From Trifolium pratense (Eukaryota > Streptophyta > Magnoliopsida > Fabales > Fabaceae): a stretch of 64,000 nt of DNA. How positions within the stretch are numbered: the first letter of the stretch is position 1; each line of letters opens with the position of its first letter. This document shows, in pieces, positions 20,767 through 31,897 of this stretch. Position numbers and translations under genes: made by a program. The stretch is taken from positions 35,736,635 through 35,800,634 of the forward strand of contig NC_060063.1 in assembly GCF_020283565.1 (NCBI RefSeq), written 5' to 3'. Under the pieces are notes generated by a model, which was given only the letters and a program-made list of their open reading frames with translations, searched no databases and had not been told where the DNA came from.

Positions 20767-21886
20767 TGTTGGAACAAAATTGATTTAAAAATGTTTGCCC
20801 CTAAATCTATAAAGGTTTTGATGATAACAAAGTATTAATTAACAATTGGAAGGACTAAAAATTTATTTTAAGTGTGCAGATATAAGCATCATATAAGCTC
20901 TGAGTGAAGTTCAGAGGATGTGAATTCAGAAGTTCACAAGCGCTCAGAAGATGTTAGACTTCAGAAGTTACAACATTCAGAGGATGAAGACTTCAGAACT
21001 TCTTGTCTGTCTACAAGCTTCATCAACCTCTGAAGATCTCTTTGAAAGCTGTAAAGATTCCCTTTGCTAGTCAACTCTTCTACCAATGGAGAAAAGGACC
21101 TTTCAAGCCTGATCAGTTCAGCTACCTCTGTTTTGTCTGTCCTAACCTGAGAACGTGGGTCTTCAGTTTTGTTAGCTGAATAAGGAAAGTCTTCTCTGCA
21201 GTAGTCAAAGTAACTGAAACTCTTTCTTAGTTTTGGATACAACCAAACTGCATCAAGACAGACTGCTTGAAGACAAAAGGTTATCAACTCCAACGGCTCC
21301 TTTTGCAACGACTCTTTTCTAGTGGTATATATACTAGAAGGATCAGCTGCAACTTATAGACAATTATCAAGAATTGAACGTGCGCTGAACAAACTCTGAA
21401 CTCTGTGATATACAAGCTCTGAACCTTTCTCAAGTGTTTTTGCACTTTAGCCAAATACTCTGTAATATTTGTATTTGCTCTCTTTAGGTTCATCTAAGAG
21501 CACTTGTATATTTTTATATACTTTACTATTTACTTGAGGAAACTTAAGCTTGTGTGCTTAAGTGTGTAACTTAAGCTTGTGTGCTTAAGTGTGAAGTCTC
21601 TTGCTTGTGTGCTTGAGCATTGTTGAGAAGTCTCTTGCTTGTGTGCTTGAGCAGGTGTAATCTTGTGTGATTATAGTGAACTCCCTTGGAAGTGCAAGGG
21701 GACTGGACTACTCTCGTTTTGTGAGAGGAACCAGTATAAACTGCTTGTGTGTTTTTCTCTCTCTCTCTCTTGTTATTATTTGTGTTATTTATCCGCTGCG
21801 AACGTAGCTGAGTTAAGAACTTGAAAAAGTTTTAACTTAGCTAAAACACAATTCAACCCCCCCCTTCTTGTGTTTTCACACCTTCA
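20767..21886 (+). repeat. 5' LTR of S2
   Basis: From TGTTGGAACA to ACACCTTCA. It has many TTCAGA/TCTGAA motifs in U3, a TATATATA box at 21326, and tandem repeats with CTTAAGC-TTGTGT-GCTTAAG palindromes and related CTTGCTTGTGTGCTTGAGC units at 21543-21655. A CT microsatellite lies near 21755 and a C run near 21857. Confidence 0.95.
21326..21333 (+). promoter_or_regulatory. TATA box of the S2 5' LTR
   Basis: TATATATA flanked by AGTGG and CTAGAAGG, kept at 32457 in the 3' LTR and 20709 in S1. It marks the probable U3/R promoter, about 560 bp into the LTR. Confidence 0.65.
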
Positions 21887-21888
21887 AT

Positions 21889-21900
21889 TGGCATCAGAGC
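21889..21900 (+). other. Primer binding site of S2
   Basis: TGGCATCAGAGC, the initiator-Met complement with one substitution from TGGTATCAGAGC. It lies two bases after the LTR. Confidence 0.85.
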
Positions 21901-21956
21901 ACCTGGTCTGTTACTTTCACTTAACAGTGAGACAGTAAAGATCTTGTGAGAACACT

Positions 21957-24350
21957 ATGTCTGGAGGAGATGATAGTAGTACTAGAACTACTGGTGAAGG
22001 TGAGGCCAGTGGTGCTGGTGGTGGTCCTAGAAATGCTTTTGGTTTTGACTACTTAAGTAATGAATCACATGAACATAGTGGCAACAGAAAAGCCCCTATA
22101 TTCAATGGTGATGCTTCATTATTTGAATGGTGGAAAGAGAGACTGTATAGCAATATTACTGCTATTGATCATGAGTTGTGGGATTTGGTTGAGTTGGGAG
22201 TAACTTTTGAAAACCTAAATGAACATGGAAGGTTGTCCATTGAGCATAGAAAGTTACTCACACCAGCTAACTTAAAAACCTACACTAAGCATCATAGAGT
22301 AAAGGACATTGTTGTTGGCGCTATTAGACATGAGGATTATGTCAGAATAGAGAACAAGTCTACTGCTAAATCTATCTTTGATTCTATGTGTGCTACCTAT
22401 GATGGTAATGAAAAGGTTCAAGAGGCTAAAGCTAGTCTTTTGATAAGACAATATGAACTTTTCACTATGCAACAAGATGAAAACATTGAGACTATGTTTA
22501 CAAGGTTTCAAATCCTTGTATCTGGTCTTAAAGCTCTTAAGAGAAGTTATTCAACCTATGACCATGTTCAGAAGATTCTGAGAAGTCTTCCTATTGCTTG
22601 GAGACCTAAGGTCACTGCAATAGAGGAAGCTCAAAATCTCAAGACTCTGAGTCTTGAAGCTCTGATAAGCAATCTCAGAAGCCATGAGATGGTTCTGGAT
22701 GCTGACTCAGAAACTAAGAAGAAGTCTAAGTCAGTGGCTTTACAGTCAACTAAGACTACTTCTAAGGCTCTTAAGACTCAGCTTCTTGATATTGAAGAAG
22801 AATCTTCTGCTGATGGTCAAGAGGATGAAATGAATGAGGATGAGTTTGCTTTATTCACCAAGTTTCAGCAATGGAACAGATTTAACAAAAGAAATTTCAG
22901 AGGTAACAGCTCCAGAAATTTTGTCAGCAAAAAGGATGATCAGAAGAACTGCTTCAACTGTAAGAAGCCAGGACACTTCATTGCTGATTGTCCAGAAATG
23001 TCTGCTAAAGACAAAAGCAAAAGATACAGCTCAAAGAAGCAACAATTCAAGAGCAAATTGAAAAAGAGTCTGATGGCTACTTTTGAAGAGCTATCATCTG
23101 AGGAAGAAGTTGAGGAAGAAGAAGAGGCAAATCTAGCCCTGATGGCTTCAGCTGACTCAGATGTAGACTCAGACGATGAATCAGAATCAGATTCAGAAGT
23201 AACTGATGAGGTATTTTCTGACTGCTCTAAATCTCAACTTATAACTGCACTTAACAAGGTCATTGAGAAACATCTCAGAGTGTTAAGTAAACAAAAAGTT
23301 TTACAAGAAAAGCTTAACACTCTGACTGAGCAAGCAGAACATTTTCAAGGTCTATATCAAGAAACTCTGAATAGAGTAGATGACTTTGAAAAGGGTTGTG
23401 CTGTTTGTCACAAACCTATTGATGAGCAGGAAATAGCTCTTCAACAGTTTGTGCATCTCAACCTTGGGAAGAGCAAAGCTGCAAATAGAATTTATAATGT
23501 CTTGAGACATAGAGGAGAAGGACTTGGCTATGAATATGGTAGAACATATTCAAAGCTGAAGACCTTTGCCAAAAAGGTTGGAAAATCTTGGGTTTATTAT
23601 GTTGTTCCACCAAGTGAAGAGGGAAAGAATCCTGGCATTTGTGAAAATGACAATGATGATCTGAGTGATTTAGAAGCTGACAGCTCAGAGGAACCTAGTC
23701 CCTCAGGATCTGGAAAGAAAAGTTCAGAAGATAGAAGTTGTTCAGAACCTGAGAACATTAGTTCAGAGGTTCTGAAAGCTTCAACATCTGAGACTTCAAA
23801 TTCTGGATTCAAAGGAACTTCAGTACCTGAAGCAAGTCAACCTAAAACATCAGAAGTTTTTAAAAAGAAAAATTCTAAATCTCAGATGAAGTACAAGACT
23901 CAGACTATTTATGATTCTAGAGTCAGTAGATATAATCAATCAGAAAATGGGATTGATAATAGATACAAACCCTGGAATCATAAACAATCCAAATCTTGGA
24001 ACAATAACAGATTTCAAACAAAGAAAAGATTTCAAAAAGGTTATTATTCCAAACCAAGGTCTTTCTCTAACACTAGACAACATAATAAGCATGTTTGGAC
24101 TAACAAGCGTGGACCCAGAAGATGGGTACCAAAAGCTGAAATCATGTATCATTCAGATTTACCAACTAGGAAAGGATATGTCCTACCTAAAGTATGGAAA
24201 CAAGTCCTATGCAAAGGAAGAAGGGCTTATGTCCTTGACCAATGGCTGACAAGTTCTCAAGATAACAATCAGAACTTGATAAATGAAGAGGAAGAATATT
24301 GGGATAACCTTATCATTAACTGTGATAAAGAGTTCCACCGTAGTGATTAA
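21957..24350 (+). CDS. gag: Sirevirus S2 gag (797 aa)
   Basis: It starts at the first ATG after the primer binding site. Residues 40-250 form the copia gag domain ([18 protein letters not shown], later [19 protein letters not shown]). A CCHC knuckle, [14 protein letters not shown], lies at about 332-345. A Glu/Asp-rich segment, a predicted coiled coil ([16 protein letters not shown]...) and a C-terminal basic region rich in Lys, Arg, Asn and Trp follow. The long extension after the knuckle is typical of Sireviruses. It ends at TAA 24348-24350, and pol continues in a different frame with only about 4 bases of overlap. S1 has the same stop. Confidence 0.92.
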   Translation: MSGGDDSSTRTTGEGEASGAGGGPRNAFGFDYLSNESHEHSGNRKAPIFNGDASLFEWWKERLYSNITAIDHELWDLVELGVTFENLNEHGRLSIEHRKLLTPANLKTYTKHHRVKDIVVGAIRHEDYVRIENKSTAKSIFDSMCATYDGNEKVQEAKASLLIRQYELFTMQQDENIETMFTRFQILVSGLKALKRSYSTYDHVQKILRSLPIAWRPKVTAIEEAQNLKTLSLEALISNLRSHEMVLDADSETKKKSKSVALQSTKTTSKALKTQLLDIEEESSADGQEDEMNEDEFALFTKFQQWNRFNKRNFRGNSSRNFVSKKDDQKNCFNCKKPGHFIADCPEMSAKDKSKRYSSKKQQFKSKLKKSLMATFEELSSEEEVEEEEEANLALMASADSDVDSDDESESDSEVTDEVFSDCSKSQLITALNKVIEKHLRVLSKQKVLQEKLNTLTEQAEHFQGLYQETLNRVDDFEKGCAVCHKPIDEQEIALQQFVHLNLGKSKAANRIYNVLRHRGEGLGYEYGRTYSKLKTFAKKVGKSWVYYVVPPSEEGKNPGICENDNDDLSDLEADSSEEPSPSGSGKKSSEDRSCSEPENISSEVLKASTSETSNSGFKGTSVPEASQPKTSEVFKKKNSKSQMKYKTQTIYDSRVSRYNQSENGIDNRYKPWNHKQSKSWNNNRFQTKKRFQKGYYSKPRSFSNTRQHNKHVWTNKRGPRRWVPKAEIMYHSDLPTRKGYVLPKVWKQVLCKGRRAYVLDQWLTSSQDNNQNLINEEEEYWDNLIINCDKEFHRSD

Positions 24351-24388
24351 AGTTGTTTCTCATACAGCCTGTCACTCATAGAAGTATC

Positions 24389-27300
24389 ATGAATCATTCA
24401 TGGTATCTGGATAGTGGGTGTTCAAGGCACATGACTGGTGATAAACAACTATTTTCTAAGCTGACTATGAAAGAAGGAGGTTCTGTTGGTTTTGGAGGAA
24501 ATCAGAAAGGAAAGATAATAGGTACAGGTACAGTAGGTAATTCCTCCCTATCTATTAATGATGTTTGGTTAGTTGATGGACTTAAGCATAATCTATTGAG
24601 CATAAGTCAATTTTGCGACAATGGTTATGTAGTTGTCTTTAATAAGGAATCATGTACTGTGTCTAAACAATCTGATAACACCATGATATTCAAAGGTCTG
24701 AGAAAGAACAATGTTTATAAAATTAATCTTTCTGATTTGAATGAACAAAAAGTGATGTGTCTTTTGACCTTGAGTGAAGAAAAATGGATCTGGCATAAGA
24801 GGTTAGGCCATGCTAACTGGAGGTTAATCTCTAAGCTTAGTAAGCTTGACCTTGTCAGAGGTTTACCTAAAATTAAATATCACTCAAACACACTTTGTGG
24901 TTCATGTCAAAAAGGAAAGATTACAAAGTCATCTTTTAAACCTAAGAACATTGTCTCTACCTCAAGACCATTGGAACTTCTTCACATTGATCTTTTTGGA
25001 CCAGTTAACACTGCTTCAATCAATGGAAAGAAGTATGGATTAGTAATTGTTGATGATTACAGTAGATGGACTTGGGTAAAATTCCTAAGAACAAAAGATG
25101 AAGCTTATGATGAGTTTAGCATCTTCTGCAAACAAATTCAAAATGAAAAAGGCTACACTATTTTAAAAGTTAGAAGTGATCATGGTGGAGAATTTGAAAA
25201 TGAACCTTTTGAAAACTTTTGTGAAAAATATGGCATTCTGCATGAATTCTCTTCTCCTAGAACTCCTCAACAAAATGGGGTTGTAGAAAGGAAGAATAGA
25301 ACTCTGCAAGAAATGGCCAGAACCATGATGCATGAAACAAATGTAGCAAAGTTTTTATGGGCAGAAGCTGTAAACACAGCATGTTATGTTCAAAATAGAA
25401 TCTATATCAGATCTAAGTTGAACAAAACTGCTTATGAATTGTTCAAAGGAAGAAAACCTGATATTTCTTATTTCCATCAGTTTGGATGTACATGTTACAT
25501 CTTAAATAACAAAGTCCATCTAAAGAAATTTGATGCTAGAGGTTATAAGGGTATCTTTATAGGATATTCTGAACGCTCAAAAGCATACAGACTGTATATT
25601 TCTGAAACACACACTGTGGAAGAAAGTATGCATGTCAAATTTGATGACAAAGAGCCTGACCAAGTGTCAGAGCTTGTGGAAGGTTTGTCTAGATTTCAGG
25701 TATCAGAGGATCAATATTCAGATATTCCAAACTACTCAGAACATCCATTCTCTGAAGTACCTCTGAGCACAATAGTTCCTACAGACTCTGAACAACCAAG
25801 AACTGAAGCATCTGCTGAACCTGATGTTGATGAGTCTGAAGATGATGAGCCCCCAAGAAATACCTTCAAATACAAATCATCACATCCAGAGGAACTGATC
25901 TTAGGCAACAAGGATAGTCCAAGGAAGACAAGATCTCAACTGAGAAATGAGGAATCTTTAGTTGGTCTTATCTCAATGATGGAACCATCAAAGATTGATG
26001 AAGCTCTGAAAGATGATGCTTGGATTGTAGCAATGCAAGAAGAGCTGAATCAATTTCAAAGGAATGATGTGTGGACTCTAGTGCCTAAGCCTTCACACAA
26101 GAACATTATTGGAACAAAATGGGTATTCAGAAACAAGCTGAATGAACAAGGTGAAGTGGTAAGAAACAAGGCTAGATTGGTTGCACAAGGTTATAGTCAA
26201 CAAGAGGGGATTGACTATACGGAAACCTTTGCACCAGTTGCTAGACTTGAAGCAATCAGGTTACTTCTATCTTATGCTGTTAATCATGGAATAACCTTAT
26301 ATCAGATGGATGTTAAAAGTGCCTTCTTAAATGGTTTCATTTCTGAAGAAGTGTATGTTAAGCAACCTCCTGGTTTTGAAGATGTCTCAAACCCAGAACA
26401 TGTTTTTAAATTGAAGAAATCACTGTATGGTCTGAAACAAGCTCCAAGAGCTTGGTATGATAGACTCAGTAATTTCCTTCTTGAAAAAGGTTTTGAAAAA
26501 GGAAAGGTTGACTGCACACTCTTTAGAAAAACAACCAAAGAAGATATTTTAATCATTCAAATTTATGTTGATGATATTATTTTTGGTTCAACTAATGCTG
26601 CTTTGTGCAAGAATTTTTCTAAGATAATGCAGGATGAATTTGAAATGAGCATGATGGGAGAGTTGAAGTTCTTTCTTGGAATTCAAATCAATCAGAAGAA
26701 GGAAGGAACTTATGTTCATCAATCAAAATACACCAAAGAACTTCTGAAGAAATTCAATCTAGAAGACTGCAAAATAATGAATACTCCTATGCATCCAACT
26801 ACCAACATGGGCAAGTCAGATGATGAAGGAAAGGTAGATCAAAAGGTCTACAGAGGTATGATTGGTTCCTTACTCTATCTGACAGCCTCTAGACCAGATA
26901 TTTTATTCAGTGTTTGCTTATGTGCAAGATTCCAGTCAGATCCTAGAGAATCTCATCTTACAGCTGTAAAGAGAATCTTTAGGTATCTGAAAGGAACAAC
27001 TAATCTTGGACTTCTCTATAAGAAATCCAATGATTATGTGCTAAATGGATTCTGTGATGCTGACTATGCTGGAGATAAAATTGAAAGAAAATCCACAAGT
27101 GGCAATTGTCAATTTGTTGGTGAAAACCTTATCTCCTGGGCTAGTAAGAGACAAACTACTATAGCTTTGTCTACAGCAGAAGCAGAATACATTTCAGCAG
27201 CTAAGTGTTGCACACAACTACTCTGGTTAAAATATCAGTTAGAAGATTACCAGGTAAGCAGTAACAATATTCCTTTATATTGTGATAATACTGCAGCCAT

Positions 27301-27511
27301 TCATTTATCTAAAAATCCTATTCTACACTCTAGAGCCAAACATATTGAAATTAAACACCATTTTATCAGAGATTATGTTCAGAGAGGCATTATAGATATT
27401 AAGTTTGTTGATACTGAAAATCAATGGGCTGACATATTTACTAAAGCCTTATCTGTTGAAAGATTTGATTTTATAAAGAAACATCTGAACATGTTTTCAA
27501 TCTCTGAATGA
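24389..27511 (+). CDS. pol: Sirevirus S2 pol: protease-integrase-RT-RNase H (1040 aa)
   Basis: I use the first ATG (24389); the frame is open from 24347. Protease: [12 protein letters not shown]. Integrase: HHCC zinc motif ([10 protein letters not shown], then CGSCQKGK) and DDE core ([30 protein letters not shown]). Next are [16 protein letters not shown] and an acidic linker. [44 protein letters not shown] and the catalytic YVDDIIFGS. RNase [23 protein letters not shown]. The integrase-before-RT order defines Ty1/copia. No stop or frameshift is seen. How pol is translated is unclear because it lies out of frame with gag and there is no obvious slippery heptamer. Confidence 0.92.
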   Translation: MNHSWYLDSGCSRHMTGDKQLFSKLTMKEGGSVGFGGNQKGKIIGTGTVGNSSLSINDVWLVDGLKHNLLSISQFCDNGYVVVFNKESCTVSKQSDNTMIFKGLRKNNVYKINLSDLNEQKVMCLLTLSEEKWIWHKRLGHANWRLISKLSKLDLVRGLPKIKYHSNTLCGSCQKGKITKSSFKPKNIVSTSRPLELLHIDLFGPVNTASINGKKYGLVIVDDYSRWTWVKFLRTKDEAYDEFSIFCKQIQNEKGYTILKVRSDHGGEFENEPFENFCEKYGILHEFSSPRTPQQNGVVERKNRTLQEMARTMMHETNVAKFLWAEAVNTACYVQNRIYIRSKLNKTAYELFKGRKPDISYFHQFGCTCYILNNKVHLKKFDARGYKGIFIGYSERSKAYRLYISETHTVEESMHVKFDDKEPDQVSELVEGLSRFQVSEDQYSDIPNYSEHPFSEVPLSTIVPTDSEQPRTEASAEPDVDESEDDEPPRNTFKYKSSHPEELILGNKDSPRKTRSQLRNEESLVGLISMMEPSKIDEALKDDAWIVAMQEELNQFQRNDVWTLVPKPSHKNIIGTKWVFRNKLNEQGEVVRNKARLVAQGYSQQEGIDYTETFAPVARLEAIRLLLSYAVNHGITLYQMDVKSAFLNGFISEEVYVKQPPGFEDVSNPEHVFKLKKSLYGLKQAPRAWYDRLSNFLLEKGFEKGKVDCTLFRKTTKEDILIIQIYVDDIIFGSTNAALCKNFSKIMQDEFEMSMMGELKFFLGIQINQKKEGTYVHQSKYTKELLKKFNLEDCKIMNTPMHPTTNMGKSDDEGKVDQKVYRGMIGSLLYLTASRPDILFSVCLCARFQSDPRESHLTAVKRIFRYLKGTTNLGLLYKKSNDYVLNGFCDADYAGDKIERKSTSGNCQFVGENLISWASKRQTTIALSTAEAEYISAAKCCTQLLWLKYQLEDYQVSSNNIPLYCDNTAAIHLSKNPILHSRAKHIEIKHHFIRDYVQRGIIDIKFVDTENQWADIFTKALSVERFDFIKKHLNMFSISE

Positions 27512-27962
27512 AAATTTTTTCTGGCAATTAAAGTGTAAGAGGTTATGTATATCAGAACTTATGATTCAGAACATCTGAAACACAAGCTCTGAAGTACTTA
27601 ACTCTGATAGAGAATTTTAAATAACTCAGAGGCTCTGAACTATTTAAGTGGGAAACGTTTAGTATTCACTGCTGAACAGTTGTCCATTAAAATAGCAGTT
27701 ACCGAGTAAATTTCTGCACGTGGTCTACGTGTGTCAGGTAGTGGGTGGTTAATGATGATTTTTGGTATTCAACTTTCTGTCAATTAGCGTGACTTCCCAA
27801 ATTTGCTATTTTCGTGTTAACTGTGTGCATTTAAATAAAACTTACACAATACACTTGCACACTATTCACTTTCACAACCTACACTTTCATATTCTTTCTA
27901 AACCTCCAACAAACTTTCTTTCTCTCTCGTTAGTTTTCCAAACCTTACCCTAATCTCCAACA

Positions 27963-30713
27963 ATGGCTGGTGCTTCGTCTTCTTCGTCAAAAAGGATTCC
28001 ACCGTTTATTTTCAAAAATCTTCAGATCGTTGGGAACGAGATGGAGTTTCCAGAATCTGAACTTACTTTTCTTTCAGAGAAGATGGTTGATTTCGATGGT
28101 CTACAAGCTAATGGGTTTGATGTTAAAAAGTACTTTATCACTCAGGGATGGGATAAGTACTTCGACATGCTTAATGGTCCCATTTATCCAGATTTGTTGA
28201 AGAAATTTTGGATGAAAGCAAAGGTATTTGATAAGCATGAAGCTAAGAAGGAAGAGCTTGCAGCAATAGAAAGGAATCCTAGTCTGAAGGGTAAAACTAG
28301 GAAGGAAATGGGTTTGCTGGATTATACAGGTGTACAAATTAGGTCAAATATCTGTGGGATGAACATGGCACTCTCGCCTATCCATTTCAATGCTCTTCTT
28401 GGTCTACCTAACTCTGGGATAGAGTTAGATGTGTTTGAAAAGGATACAAGATACAGGGATGATCTTCTGCATCTCATTTGCACAGATTTCTCCTTAAAAG
28501 GGAAAGTAAAGGGTTTGACTGATGAATGTAGAGTTCTTTTCAAGATCATCCTAGCAGCTATCAGTCCAAGGGTTGGTGGGACTGATACAATCTCCTGGAC
28601 TCATCGTCATCTGCTGTATTTCCTTCTGACTGGAAAGAAGGTTAATCTTGGAGATTACTTTTTTGAACGTATTTGTGAAGCCATTTTTGCAAGTAAATCT
28701 CAGAGGAAAACTACTATAGTTTATCCTAGGCTGTTGTCAGACCTTCTGCATCAAGGTCATGTTGTTCAGAACTTGAGGAAATTCCACCCTGAATTGGTTG
28801 AGAAGAGGTTCTATCCAGAAATTCTGAACGCTAACTTTCTGTCCAAGATGCGTTTGATTGCATCTAAGCCTGTTGCTCCCCCACAAGAGTTCACTGTTAG
28901 GCTTGAGGATCGTCTGTATGTCGCAGGCTACCCAGTTATATCTGAAGCTGATGCTGAGCATGTAATTCAGGATTACTTGGAAGTGCTCAGACAAGAAGGT
29001 TTTGTTGTTGATAGGAGTATGGTTCCTCCTGCTCCTGTCAATCTGTATAACCCTAAGAGGAAACCAAAGAGAAAGGCTGAAGCTCAAGCTGATCTTCCTA
29101 AGCCAGATCTTCTGGTTCAGAAGAAGATTAAGGTAGAAAAAGCTTTGGTTGAGCAAAGGACTAAGAGGAAGCATGAAGAATCTGCTACCAAGGCTGCTGA
29201 AGGAGCTTCAAAAGAGCCTATTGTTATTGAGGAAGATAGTTCAGACAGTTCATCTGAAGGATCTACGTCAGAAGATGAGACTGAATCTGATGAGGAGACT
29301 CTTGCTGCTCGTTTGAGGAAAAGACCTGCTCCTATTTCCAAAGATAAAGGTAAGTCTACTCAGTTCATCTTTAATGAAAATGAGATTGGATTAGGTTACA
29401 CCAATCCTCTCATAACTGTTTTACCAACCTCTGATATTCCAACCTCTGATAACCCCCTATCTGAACTAGAAAAACATCTTAGTCCAGACCCTCTTAACAA
29501 TCAAACTTTCACCCAGAAGTCTTCATCACCTCCTAAACCTAAATCACCTCAACCTCAACCTCAATTTGAAATTTCACCATCTGAACCTCAACCAGATATT
29601 CCTGTTACTGAACCAATCTCTCCCACAAAACAACCTTCTCCACAAAAATCTCCTAACCCAACGTCTGAACAAATTGCTCTTGAACCATTCCCTGAACCTA
29701 AATCTCCTGAACCAACAGCTGAACATAAAACTCCTGAACCATCTCCGGAACATATTTACCCTGAATCAACTTCTGACATTTCATCATCTGAACCAACCCC
29801 TGAACACCATCCTAACCCGAGTGCTGAACATGCTTCTCCTGAGCGTATTCACACTTGTGCTCCCAAGCCTTCAGAGGCAGAAGTTGTGGTTATTAACAAC
29901 CCTGCTACTGAAACACCTACTCTCTCTACCATTCCCAATCCTTCACCCTCATCATCCAACCCTTTTAGTAATCTATCCACTCAATTTCATGAAGATTTGC
30001 TTAGATTATCTACAATAAAGGACAGGTTCTTAGTTTGTCCGTCTGATGTGGACCTAGAAGTTTCAAGCATTAAGGCAAGGATTTGCAATGCTTTGGATGT
30101 TGCTGCTGCAAAGATTAAGGCTGTTGTTAGTAGAAGGGATCTGGATGGTATAAGCTTCATGAGGAACAGTTTGGCTAGGGCTGAGTTGAAAAGGTTAACG
30201 CCGTTCAATCATGAAGAGCATGAGCGTGCTAAGCTTGCTGCTATAGCTGGTGCTGTGAGGCGTCTGTCTGCATTCAAGGATTGCTGGGTTGATTCTACTC
30301 TTTTGCAAAGTCTTGAGGATCAACGGATTGAGTATGAACGACTTGCTGAAGCTGCTGCCAGGCTTGCTGAAGAAACTTCTGAGTTAAACCAAGAGGATGC
30401 TACAGATGATGTGCTTGCTTCTCAGGATCAAGAGGATGTGCTGATGATAGACTATCCAGAGGAAGGTGAACCCTCTGATAAAGGAAAGGCACCTTTGGTT
30501 GAAAAGCAAGCGCCTGTGATTGAAGATCAAGCTCCTGTTATGGCGGATCAGTTGCAAATATTTCAAGAAGCCCTGAGGGAACAGCAAGAAGGTTTAGAAC
30601 GTCAAAGAGCTGCTCAAGAAACATTGGAAACCAAGGTGGATGGTTTAGTTTCCAATGTGGGATCCTTGAATGATAAATTCGACCAACTCTTAGCCTTTCT
30701 TAAGAAACCCTAG
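27963..30713 (+). CDS. Sirevirus S2 env-like protein (916 aa)
   Basis: It has the same start (MAGASSSSS), architecture and length class as the S1 protein: a globular N-terminus, a KRKPKRKAE basic stretch, an acidic Ser patch after EPIVIEEDSSDSS, a Pro-rich PEP region and a helical end with QEALREQQEGLERQR. Differences from S1 are mostly substitutions plus small indels in the repeat region, so the frame has been kept since the copies diverged. It starts 451 bp after the pol stop and is followed by the convergent antisense minigene. No membrane anchor is evident, and its function is unknown. Confidence 0.87.
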   Translation: MAGASSSSSKRIPPFIFKNLQIVGNEMEFPESELTFLSEKMVDFDGLQANGFDVKKYFITQGWDKYFDMLNGPIYPDLLKKFWMKAKVFDKHEAKKEELAAIERNPSLKGKTRKEMGLLDYTGVQIRSNICGMNMALSPIHFNALLGLPNSGIELDVFEKDTRYRDDLLHLICTDFSLKGKVKGLTDECRVLFKIILAAISPRVGGTDTISWTHRHLLYFLLTGKKVNLGDYFFERICEAIFASKSQRKTTIVYPRLLSDLLHQGHVVQNLRKFHPELVEKRFYPEILNANFLSKMRLIASKPVAPPQEFTVRLEDRLYVAGYPVISEADAEHVIQDYLEVLRQEGFVVDRSMVPPAPVNLYNPKRKPKRKAEAQADLPKPDLLVQKKIKVEKALVEQRTKRKHEESATKAAEGASKEPIVIEEDSSDSSSEGSTSEDETESDEETLAARLRKRPAPISKDKGKSTQFIFNENEIGLGYTNPLITVLPTSDIPTSDNPLSELEKHLSPDPLNNQTFTQKSSSPPKPKSPQPQPQFEISPSEPQPDIPVTEPISPTKQPSPQKSPNPTSEQIALEPFPEPKSPEPTAEHKTPEPSPEHIYPESTSDISSSEPTPEHHPNPSAEHASPERIHTCAPKPSEAEVVVINNPATETPTLSTIPNPSPSSSNPFSNLSTQFHEDLLRLSTIKDRFLVCPSDVDLEVSSIKARICNALDVAAAKIKAVVSRRDLDGISFMRNSLARAELKRLTPFNHEEHERAKLAAIAGAVRRLSAFKDCWVDSTLLQSLEDQRIEYERLAEAAARLAEETSELNQEDATDDVLASQDQEDVLMIDYPEEGEPSDKGKAPLVEKQAPVIEDQAPVMADQLQIFQEALREQQEGLERQRAAQETLETKVDGLVSNVGSLNDKFDQLLAFLKKP

Positions 30714-30884
30714 GATTCTATGCACATGTTTTATGCTTTCTTTTTATTCTCTGTTTATCCTCTGAACAATTTTCTTTTTAAGCTATTTGTTATGTGGTTT
30801 GGTTTATGTTTTGTTTGTTTTGCTTGTGCTAATTTTTTGATAAATAAGAACATAAGAACACAAGATGCTTTTAAACGAAAATTT

Positions 30885-30890
30885 TTTATT
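30885..30890 (-). terminator. Poly(A) signal of the antisense minigene (S2)
   Basis: AATAAA on the minus strand, 59 bases past the antisense stop, matching S1. Confidence 0.5.
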
Positions 30891-30948
30891 AATGCTCTAA
30901 CCATGTTGAGTACATTGGTAAAAAGAAAAAGAAAAAGACAACCTAATC

Positions 30949-31257
30949 CTAATCAGATGGATAAAACTCAGAAGAAATCTCTGATTTCTCCTCAGCATCC
31001 TCTGATGAAATTTCTATGGGATCTGGGTTTTGTTCTTGTTCTTCTTCTTCTTGTTCCTCCTCTGGAACATAGCTAGCCAAGAACTCAACATAGTCAGCAT
31101 CATCTTCATTCTCTTCAGCTTCAGAATCTGATGAGATGATTATTATCTCAGCATCTTGTGGTATCTTGTTGTCTTCTTTATCCTTCTCTTCGTCTTCGCG
31201 TTTCTCCTCGTTTTTCTTTCTCTTAAACTCTGCGATGCGTAAACTAAATCTTTTCAT
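30949..31257 (-). CDS. Conserved antisense acidic protein of Sirevirus S2 (102 aa)
   Basis: Homologue of the S1 antisense ORF with exactly the same length and no indel. It starts MKRFSLRIAEF; the upstream S1 ATG is ATT here, which supports this start. The core AEIIIISSDSEAEENEDD and YVEFLASYVPEEE are kept. By hand I count about 21 substitutions between the copies, roughly 9 silent and 12 replacing, most of the latter conservative (R/K, D/E, N/D, Y/F). A TATA box lies 78 bp upstream. No known family is recognised. Confidence 0.6.
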   Translation of the reverse strand: MKRFSLRIAEFKRKKNEEKREDEEKDKEDNKIPQDAEIIIISSDSEAEENEDDADYVEFLASYVPEEEQEEEEQEQNPDPIEISSEDAEEKSEISSEFYPSD

Positions 31258-31327
31258 TATTCCTACCTTCTCTTGCTTCACTTGCTTATTCTTGTTTTTA
31301 CGAAGAAGGAATGTTAACTCTTTTCCC

Positions 31328-31335
31328 TTTTTATA
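31328..31335 (-). promoter_or_regulatory. TATA box of the antisense minigene (S2)
   Basis: TATAAAAA on the minus strand, 78 bp before the ATG. The box survives although nearby bases, including the upstream ATG, have changed. Confidence 0.5.
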
Positions 31336-31883
31336 AAACCTTGAGCGCGTTGGTTTTCGTTTTTGACATTAATTCACCTTTGTAACAACCTCTCTTCTTT
31401 CTTTGACTGTCTTGGTTTTATCAAATTTTTTTTTCCTTTTTGATAATGACAAAAGGGGGAGTAGTTACGCATTAATTGATAAGTTCCAAAACTGAAACCA
31501 CGCCTTTTATCTCGCTTTTATCTGTTATGTTAAAAGTTGTTACGTTTAAGTTGTTTTACGTATTTCAAGGTGGAGACTAAGTTAGTTGAAACTAAAATAA
31601 ATTTCATAAGTAAGGATAAGTTAAGAGTGCAATTTTAACTTAGCCTTATGAGACTTAGGGGGAGAGCTTGCAAACCTCTCACTCTGAAGAAAGATATGAA
31701 ACTTATTTTATTTCAAAATTATCTTAATCTTATACTAAATTAATATATCATGGATAAAACATAAAGTTCAGACTTTATGGAGTATCAATCTTAGGGGGAG
31801 CTTGCAAACCTCATAAACCTAAGAGAAACATGATAAGTTAATTTAACAACATTTGTCAATTAATACTGATGTTTGTCATCATC

Positions 31884-31897
31884 AAAAAGGGGGAGAT
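31884..31897 (+). other. Polypurine tract of S2
   Basis: AAAAAGGGGGAGAT directly before the 3' LTR. Further GGGGGAG tracts lie at about 31454, 31659 and 31794, as in S1. Confidence 0.85.

Noticed and set aside
20961..21493. Minus-strand ORFs in the S2 LTR, repeated identically at 32092-32624
   Set aside because: Identity comes from LTR duplication. The S1 LTR breaks the frame.
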